Shown piece by piece: positions 58,868-64,000 of a DNA stretch of 64,000 nucleotides. The position numbers were made by a program, and so were the translations under genes. Origin of the DNA: Pelomonas paludis (GTDB lineage Bacteria > Pseudomonadota > Gammaproteobacteria > Burkholderiales > Burkholderiaceae_C); assembly GCF_039872745.1 (NCBI RefSeq), contig NZ_JBDPZD010000002.1, positions 806,001-870,000 of the forward strand. The letters run 5' to 3'. Every line of letters begins with the position of its first letter. Position 1 is the first letter of the stretch. The notes beneath the pieces are model-generated. The model saw only the letters and a program-made list of their open reading frames with translations, was not told the origin of the DNA and ran no database searches.

Positions 58868-59751
58868 CGTCGCCCCACAACCAAGTAGACACCGAGCAAC
58901 GTGACCCCCATGCCGGCGATGGTGAAGGCGGTGAGCGTCTCGTCAAACAACATCCAGGCCATCAGCGCGGTGAGGCTGGGCACGATGTACATGGTGCTGC
59001 TGACGCGCGTGACCTGGCCGTGGCGAAGCATGTAGAACATCAGGCTGATGCCGCCTGCGGTGAGCACGAAGACGCTCCAGAGCATGGCCAGCACGGTGGG
59101 CAAGGCCCAGTCGATGTGCATGGGCTCGGTCAGCCAGGCCACGGGCAGGGTGACCGCCAGCGAAGCCGCAAACTGCACGACCTGGCCGGTGCGCAGATCA
59201 AACTGCGGCACAAAGCGCTTTTGGTAGAGCGTGCCCCCGGTGATGCCCGCCAGCGCCAGCACGCACAGCAGCAGCGGCCCTGCCTGCCCGGCGCCAAAGC
59301 CTAGCTTGTGCGACACCACCAGCAGCACACCCGCCAGGCCCAGCGCCACGCCGCCCCACTGGCGCCGGCTCACCTGCTCGCCCACCAGGGGCGCGAGGGC
59401 AGCCACCAGCACCGGCTGCAGGTTGACGATGAGTGCCGCCATGCCGGCCGAGAGGCCATGCCGGATCGACACCCAAACCCCGCCGAGGTAGAGCGCCTGG
59501 ATGCCGATGCCGGCCACCGACAGATGCAGGCAGTCCCGACGACTCGGCCACGGCGCCCGGGCCAGCGCGGCCAGACAGACCATCAAGGCCACCACCCCCG
59601 CATAGCGCCAGACCAGGAAGGTCAACGCATCGGCATGTGGCGCGGCAGCCTTGGCAGCCAGATAGCCGGTGGCCCAGATGAAGATAAAGGCCGGCGGAGC
59701 CAGGCGATCCAGCCAGCGCACCCAGGTTGTCTCGCCCTGCAGCGCCGTCAT
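58864..59751 (-). CDS. EamA/DMT-family transporter
   Basis: A 295-residue inner-membrane protein with ten hydrophobic helices and the two EamA halves: FIFIWATGYLAAKAA ... GVVALMVCLAALA in the first and VFVLTAGGISLMFYMLRHG ... SLTALMAWMLFDETLT in the second. The family exports amino acids, metabolites or drugs; the substrate cannot be told. Start MTALQG is the first plausible ATG; four residues more are possible. Single gene, convergent to the coaX unit. Confidence 0.88.
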   Translation of the reverse strand: MTALQGETTWVRWLDRLAPPAFIFIWATGYLAAKAAAPHADALTFLVWRYAGVVALMVCLAALARAPWPSRRDCLHLSVAGIGIQALYLGGVWVSIRHGLSAGMAALIVNLQPVLVAALAPLVGEQVSRRQWGGVALGLAGVLLVVSHKLGFGAGQAGPLLLCVLALAGITGGTLYQKRFVPQFDLRTGQVVQFAASLAVTLPVAWLTEPMHIDWALPTVLAMLWSVFVLTAGGISLMFYMLRHGQVTRVSSTMYIVPSLTALMAWMLFDETLTAFTIAGMGVTLLGVYLVVGRR

Positions 59752-59827
59752 CGCTTGACACAATCAAGGTCGGAGCGCATACCCCGGAAACAGTTCATGG
59801 TCGACATCCGATCCGTGTGGGCCTGCA

Positions 59828-60466
59828 TCATCGCCCGGCCAGGACCAGCTCGCTGAGCTGGCGCACCAGCAGCTCGGGCTCGGGCAGCTCCACCGGCAGG
59901 CCGGCAAAGGCCTGGTCCAGCAGCAGATGAGACAGGCCATGCGCCAGGCTCCAACCAGTCAGGGCCAAGGGCAGCGCGAAGCGCGCGTCCAGGCGCTCGG
60001 CCGCGCCCAGCAGCACAGCAAAGCTGGCGCCCGCGGCTTGGTCCAGCGCCGGGTGCTGGGCGCGCGTGGCCAGCAGCGGCCCGAACATCAGCCGGAAGCG
60101 CGCCGGGCTGGCGCGGGCAAAGCGCACATAGGCTTCGGCAATGGCCAGCAGCTGTTCGCGCGGGCTGGCCACTGCCGCAGCGCCAGCCTGCATGGCCGCC
60201 CCCAGGTGCTCAAAGGCCCGCGCCGCCACCGCCGCCAGCAGCTCGTCGCGGTTGGCAAAGTGGTGATACGGCGCCGCGTGTGACACCCCGGCCTGCCGGG
60301 CAACATCGCGCAGGCTGAACGCCGCCAGGGCCCCACCAGGGGCCTGGCCGGCCTCGGTGGACAGCAAGGCTTCGGCGGCACTCAGCAGTGCCTCGCGCAG
60401 GTCGCCATGGTGATAGCCGCGCGAGGCTGGCTCCTTGGGGGGTGGGCGAACCGGGGGGGTATTCAT
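59828..60466 (-). CDS. TetR-family transcriptional repressor
   Basis: A 212-residue TetR regulator: N-terminal tail (MNTPPVRPPPKEPASRG), helix-turn-helix in YHHGDLREALLSAAEALLS ... FSLRDVARQAGVSHAAPYHHFANRDELL, and a helical ligand domain of about 140 residues with the TetR_C-33/WHG-type RFARASPARFRLMFGP. It is divergent from an NTF2-like gene; the 76-base gap holds two inverted 19-base operator arms, so autoregulation plus repression of that gene is likely. Start ATG at 60466 fits the domain start. Confidence 0.9.
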   Translation of the reverse strand: MNTPPVRPPPKEPASRGYHHGDLREALLSAAEALLSTEAGQAPGGALAAFSLRDVARQAGVSHAAPYHHFANRDELLAAVAARAFEHLGAAMQAGAAAVASPREQLLAIAEAYVRFARASPARFRLMFGPLLATRAQHPALDQAAGASFAVLLGAAERLDARFALPLALTGWSLAHGLSHLLLDQAFAGLPVELPEPELLVRQLSELVLAGR

Positions 60467-60472
60467 GCGCAG

Positions 60473-60531
60473 ATCTTGACACGAGAAAGATACACATCCA
60501 CCATGCAACCCAATCTTTCCATTGTCAAGAT
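60473..60531. promoter_or_regulatory. Paired TetR-type operators in the divergent promoter
   Basis: ATCTTGACA-CGA-GAAAGAT (60473-60491) and ATCTTTC-CAT-TGTCAAGAT (60513-60531) are inverted copies identical at 16 of 19 positions with a 21-base spacer. Each arm is itself an ATCTT-N9-AAGAT palindrome and contains a TTGACA that would serve as -35 for the gene on the far side, so occupancy should block both promoters. Confidence 0.75.
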
Positions 60532-60542
60532 TGGAGCCCACG

Positions 60543-60995
60543 ATGTACCACGCGATCGTTGAGCACAAGATCCGCCGCGCCTTTGCCGACATCAATGCCG
60601 GGCGCTTCGAGGGCATCGCCGCGCAGTTCGCGAGCGAGCATCGGCATGCGATGGTGGGCCAGCACGCCTTGGGCGGCGAGCGCGGCTGCCTGGCGGCCAC
60701 CCAGCGCTGGTATGACCGGCTGCAGCGCCTGCTGCCGGGGCTGCGGTTTGACATCGACCGGGTGCTGGTGCGCGGCTGGCCCTGGCGCACCTGGGTGGCG
60801 GTCAGCTGGCGCGACAGCTTTGCCCTGCCCGACGGCTCGCGCGGCAGCAACCGGGGCGTGCACGAGTTCGAGCTCGCCTGGGGCCGCGTGCGTGTCCTGA
60901 CCGTGCACTGCGACACGGCGCGCCTGGCGCGCTACCTGGCCCAGCTGGAAGCCGCCGGCATCGCCGAGGCGGCTGCATCGCCCATCACGGCTTGA
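60543..60995 (+). CDS. NTF2/SnoaL-like protein
   Basis: A 150-residue protein of the NTF2-like fold: AFADINAGRFEGIAAQFASEHRHAMVG, a helix YDRLQRLLPGLRF and beta strands VAVSWRDSFALPDG and HEFELAWGRVRVLTVHCD. Such folds serve as small hydrolases, isomerases or binding proteins; no active site can be named. It is the evident target of the divergent TetR repressor. A GGAG ribosome site six bases before the ATG supports this start. Confidence 0.78.
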   Translation: MYHAIVEHKIRRAFADINAGRFEGIAAQFASEHRHAMVGQHALGGERGCLAATQRWYDRLQRLLPGLRFDIDRVLVRGWPWRTWVAVSWRDSFALPDGSRGSNRGVHEFELAWGRVRVLTVHCDTARLARYLAQLEAAGIAEAAASPITA

Positions 60996-61015
60996 GCGGA
61001 CGCGCCAGCAGCCTC

Positions 61016-61387
61016 TCAGTCCTGCAGCAGCAGCTCACGCAGTTGCGCCATCCGGAACGGCTTGGCCAGACTGCCCACCACGTTCATGCCCAGCGCGCGC
61101 GCCAGCCGCAAGGCGGTCTCAAGCTGCAGGCCGCTGGTCCCGCTGCAGACGATGACGCGCGCCTGGCTGCCCAGTGACGCCACGGACTGAAGCACGGCCT
61201 CGCCCGAAGTGCCAGGCAGGGTCAGATCCACGGCCAGATGGCTCGGTTGCCAAGGGCCCAGCTGCGCCATGAAGCTGTCAGCGTCCAAGCAAAGCCTGGC
61301 CTCGAAGCCGGCGCTGCGCGCACCCGCGCAAAGCAGCTCACCCACGGTGGCGTCATCGTCGAGGACCAACAATCGTCTTGATTCCAC
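61016..61387 (-). CDS. Stand-alone response regulator receiver
   Basis: A 123-residue single-domain receiver with acidic residues LDDDAT near the N-terminus, phospho-acceptor D54 in AVDLTLPG, the conserved Thr/Ser region VIVCSGTSG and the lysine in SLAKPF. It has no output domain. It faces a hybrid histidine kinase across 145 bases and could be its partner or a FixJ-N-like modulator. A GTG start at 61387 is used, with AGGGAG upstream. Confidence 0.82.
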   Translation of the reverse strand: MESRRLLVLDDDATVGELLCAGARSAGFEARLCLDADSFMAQLGPWQPSHLAVDLTLPGTSGEAVLQSVASLGSQARVIVCSGTSGLQLETALRLARALGMNVVGSLAKPFRMAQLRELLLQD

Positions 61388-61532
61388 AGCACTCCCTCGA
61401 ATCCGGCGCGGGACATGACCCCGCTTAAGATGCCCGGCAGCTGACCTGCACGCCTCGGCGCGTGACAACCAGCAGGGCGCAGGTGGCACAGAACACCCGC
61501 CCGCCACAAGACTACCTCAGGAAGGCTGCTGC

Positions 61533-63773
61533 ATGAGTATTCGCGCCCGGTTACTGTGGTTTGCGCTGCTTGCCACCTTGCTGCCGGCGCTGATGGTGCT
61601 GGAGCGCTTTGCGAGCGAGCGGCAGGCCACCATCCGCACCGATACCACCAGCCTGGCCAATTTTGCGCAGGACAGCAGCCGTGAGCTGAGCGAGCGCATC
61701 CAGGGCACCGCACAACTGCAGTTTGGCCTGGCCCGCGCCACGGTGCTGGCGCAGGAGGACCGCAAGGCTTGCTCCGACTTCCTGGCCGAGGTGCGCGATG
61801 CGCACCCGCAGTACACCGGCATCCTGACCATCCTGCCCAATGGGCGCTTGTTCTGCGACTCGCTGCGCACAGGCCGCGAGCTGAACCTGACCGACCGCGA
61901 CTACTTCCGCCGCGCGCTGGAGACCCCTGCGGGCGTCGTGCTCGAAGCCGCCTTCGGCCGCCTGACGGGCCGCGCGGTGATGCAAGTGGCCTACCCGGCC
62001 CGTGATGCAACGGGCGCTCTGCGCTTCGTGCTGCTGGCCTCGCTGGACCTGGCCAAGGCCATGAACCTGGACGACCGGCGCGTGCCCGGTGGCCGCATGG
62101 TGATGCTGGACGACAAGGGCACCGTGCTGACCGTGTTCGCGGGTGGCGACACCGATCTGGCCAAGGGCGCGTCGGTCGTGGGCACCCAGTTGTGGAAGTT
62201 CGCCTCAGCCTCGCACGAGGCCGGCACCGCAGAGCTGAGCATGCCTGACGGGCGGCTCTACACCTGGGCCCGCGCCGACACCACGGCGCTGGCAGCGGCT
62301 GGCGTCCATATCCTGGCTGGCGCCCCGAACGACGCGCTGCTGGCCGCGGCCAACCGCCGCTTCATGCGCGAACTGGGCTGGATGGTGCTGGCCGCCGGCC
62401 TGCTCTTCCTGATCGTTTGGCGCCTCAGCGAACGCACCATCCGCCGCCCGATCTCGCGCATGAGCGACATGGCAGCCCGCCTGCACGCCGGTGACCTGGC
62501 CGCGCGCATCGAGCCGCCACTGCCTGGCGGCGAGCTGGGCAGCCTGATGGCGGCGCTCAACCAGGCGGCCGAGTCGCTGCAGACGCAGCGCGCCGACATC
62601 GAACGCCTCAATGCCCAGTTGCTGCAGTCGCAGCGCCTGGAGGCCATCGGCCAGCTCACGGGCGGCGTGGCGCACGACTTCAACAACCTGCTCACCGTCG
62701 TGCTGGGCAATGCCGACCTGCTGCTGGAAGCCTGTGCCAAGGACCCGGACCGGCGCCACATGGTGCAGACCATCATCGATGCGGCCGAACGCGGCGCCTC
62801 GCTGACCAAGCACCTGCTAGCCTTCGCGCGCAAGCAGCCGCTGGCCCCCAGCGATGTGGACGTGAACCAGCGCCTGGCCGCGCTGGACCCGATGCTGCGC
62901 AGCTCACTGGGCGAGCATGTCGAGATCGAACTCGTGCGCGGCGCCGGGCTGTGGTGGGCCACGGTCGATGCCACCCAGCTTGAGAACGCCCTGCTCAACC
63001 TGTGCCTGAACGCGCGTGACGCCATGCCCACAGGCGGCCGCCTCACCATCGAGACCGCCAACGCCTCGCTCGACACCCGCTATGCCGAGCAACACCCCGA
63101 GGTGAAGCCTGGGCAGTACGTGATGATGGCCGTGTCCGACACCGGCAGCGGCATCCCCGCCCACGTGCTGTCTCGCGTGTTCGAGCCCTTCTTCACCACC
63201 AAGGAAAAGGGCAAGGGCACGGGCCTGGGGCTGGCCATGGTCTATGGCTTCGTCAAGCAGTCGACCGGCCACATCAGCATCTACTCCGAGCCCGGGCATG
63301 GCACCACCGTCAAGCTCTACCTGCCACGCGCTAGCGGCACGCGCGGCAGCCAGCCTGAGCTGCCAGTGCAAGGCCATGTGCGAGGCGGCTTTGAGACCGT
63401 GCTGGTGGTGGAGGACGACGAGCCCGTGCGCCGCCTGGCCTGCCTGGAGCTGCGCGCGCTGGGCTACGACGTGCTGGAGGCCAGCCGAGGTAGCGAAGCC
63501 CTGGCCCTGCTGGACAGCGGCTGCGCGGTGGACCTGCTCTTCACGGATGTGGTGATGCCGGGCGGCATGTCGGGCCGCCAACTGGCAGAGGCGGCGCTGC
63601 AGCGCCGGCCGGGCCTGCGCGTGCTCTACACCTCGGGCTACACCGAGAACGCCATCGTCCACCACGGCCGCCTGGACCCCGGCGTGCAACTGCTGCCCAA
63701 GCCCTACCGCCGCGACGAACTGGCCAAGGCCGTGCGTCAGGCCTTGGGGCGCGACGTCAGCCCAGGCACCTGA
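61533..63773 (+). CDS. Hybrid sensor histidine kinase with double Cache domain
   Basis: A 746-residue membrane kinase: helix 1 near residues 8-25, a dCACHE periplasmic domain (about 35-275; FCDSLRTGRELNLTDRDYFRRAL is typical), helix 2 near 280-300, HAMP, a HisKA domain with GGVAHDFNNLLTV, an ATPase domain (LLNLCLNARDAMP, SDTGSGIP, GTGLGLAMVYGFV), and a C-terminal receiver (VLVVEDDEP ... LLFTDVVMPGG ... LLPKPY). All catalytic residues are intact. The FFTTKEKGKGTGLGL form is typical of kinases that work with receiver-only proteins, consistent with the divergent receiver gene. Ligand unknown. Confidence 0.9.
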   Translation: MSIRARLLWFALLATLLPALMVLERFASERQATIRTDTTSLANFAQDSSRELSERIQGTAQLQFGLARATVLAQEDRKACSDFLAEVRDAHPQYTGILTILPNGRLFCDSLRTGRELNLTDRDYFRRALETPAGVVLEAAFGRLTGRAVMQVAYPARDATGALRFVLLASLDLAKAMNLDDRRVPGGRMVMLDDKGTVLTVFAGGDTDLAKGASVVGTQLWKFASASHEAGTAELSMPDGRLYTWARADTTALAAAGVHILAGAPNDALLAAANRRFMRELGWMVLAAGLLFLIVWRLSERTIRRPISRMSDMAARLHAGDLAARIEPPLPGGELGSLMAALNQAAESLQTQRADIERLNAQLLQSQRLEAIGQLTGGVAHDFNNLLTVVLGNADLLLEACAKDPDRRHMVQTIIDAAERGASLTKHLLAFARKQPLAPSDVDVNQRLAALDPMLRSSLGEHVEIELVRGAGLWWATVDATQLENALLNLCLNARDAMPTGGRLTIETANASLDTRYAEQHPEVKPGQYVMMAVSDTGSGIPAHVLSRVFEPFFTTKEKGKGTGLGLAMVYGFVKQSTGHISIYSEPGHGTTVKLYLPRASGTRGSQPELPVQGHVRGGFETVLVVEDDEPVRRLACLELRALGYDVLEASRGSEALALLDSGCAVDLLFTDVVMPGGMSGRQLAEAALQRRPGLRVLYTSGYTENAIVHHGRLDPGVQLLPKPYRRDELAKAVRQALGRDVSPGT

Positions 63774-63955
63774 ACCGGCGCCCCCGACTGAATCTCGCGC
63801 AGGCAGCGTAGGCACAAACAGTCCTGGAACACGGCCGCGATCGCGTCCCGCTGCGCCTGATCCAGCCGCAGCTCGAAGCAATCGCAGGCTCCTTGAGTGG
63901 CACCGCAGACCACGGGCTGGCCGCAGCGCGGGCAGGCAAGCTCACGCAGCGTCAT
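63737..63955 (-). CDS. Cys-rich CWC-type zinc-ribbon protein
   Basis: A 72-residue protein with paired cysteines CPRCG and CDC near the N-terminus and a CLCLRCL motif at about residues 47-53, matching the Cys-rich CWC family (PF14375), with CDC in place of CWC. Function unknown; such ribbons bind zinc. Its ATG overlaps the stop of the upstream gene (ATGA), so it is the second gene of a small operon. The last 37 bases overlap the convergent kinase gene. Confidence 0.72.
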   Translation of the reverse strand: MTLRELACPRCGQPVVCGATQGACDCFELRLDQAQRDAIAAVFQDCLCLRCLREIQSGAPVQVPGLTSRPKA

Positions 63956-64000
63956 AGCGCCTCCTGGCCGTCGTCGAGTGGGGGTGGCTCGGGCGTGGCG
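63952..64000 (-). CDS. C-terminal end of an unidentified gene (cut by the window edge)
   Basis: Reading backwards from a TGA that overlaps the CWC start codon (ATGA), the frame is open to the window edge and gives ATPEPPPLDDGQEAL followed by stop. The acidic, proline-rich tail and tight overlap suggest a real gene end coupled to the CWC protein, but nothing can be said about function. Confidence 0.45.
   Translation of the reverse strand, partial: ATPEPPPLDDGQEAL

Noticed and set aside
1..64000. Transposase, integrase, phage or tRNA signs of a mobile island around the nitrate cluster
   Set aside because: No such gene, attachment-like repeat or tRNA was found, and composition looks uniform, so recent transfer of the island is not supported.

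Overview
The window is one contiguous piece of a high-GC betaproteobacterial chromosome. Codon use, Bug-type tripartite receptors, a PEP-CTERM protein, a diheme cytochrome/SHP cluster and a NasA/NirBD assimilation cluster all point to Burkholderiales (Sphaerotilaceae/Comamonadaceae-like). The exact genus is inference. I see no rRNA, tRNA, CRISPR array, insertion sequence or phage gene.

Layout. 1-2.9 kb: end of a CDF metal exporter and a P-type cation ATPase. 2.9-7.2 kb: a cytochrome b561 / diheme cytochrome c / SHP-type cytochrome set, divergent from a PepSY protein and an OmpR-family two-component system. 7.2-11.8 kb: a membrane AraC regulator, a PEBP lipoprotein, a class C serine hydrolase, a cupin and PPK2. 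11.8-18.9 kb: a GH115 alpha-glucuronidase with an SGNH esterase, a DUF924 protein and two tandem Bug receptors. 19-23.7 kb: a giant SARP/BTAD-type ATPase regulator followed by a PEP-CTERM protein. 24-36 kb: two chemoreceptors, DUF1134, PilZ, a molybdopterin oxidoreductase, LysR/RidA, a sedolisin under a c-di-GMP-I riboswitch, and a PstS-like binding protein beside the second chemoreceptor.

36-56.3 kb is a nitrate/nitrite assimilation island: a NasT-like ANTAR protein, an NrtABC-type transporter, an ANTAR-PilJ fusion sensor, a NarK-family transporter, two PP2C-protein kinase fusions, a NirC-type channel, NirB, a secreted double-PilJ protein, NirD, NasA and a DmsBC-like electron-transfer fusion. 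Sigma-54-type promoters precede the ANTAR gene, nrtA, narK and nirC. The nrtA leader carries a textbook ANTAR two-hairpin target followed by an intrinsic terminator. 56.5-64 kb is mixed housekeeping and regulation: cupin, CoaX, EamA exporter, TetR/NTF2 pair with a strong double operator, a response regulator and a hybrid histidine kinase.

The most unusual items are: (i) a roughly 220-bp structured repeat present three times, each time filling the gap right after a stop codon between two same-strand genes, with compensatory changes in its hairpins, and in one copy supplying the start codon and N-terminus of the next gene; (ii) PilJ-type putative nitrate-sensing modules in two odd architectures; (iii) twin phosphatase-kinase fusions facing each other across the nirC promoter; (iv) SARP-like 11-bp-period direct repeats between a SARP-like regulator and a PEP-CTERM gene.
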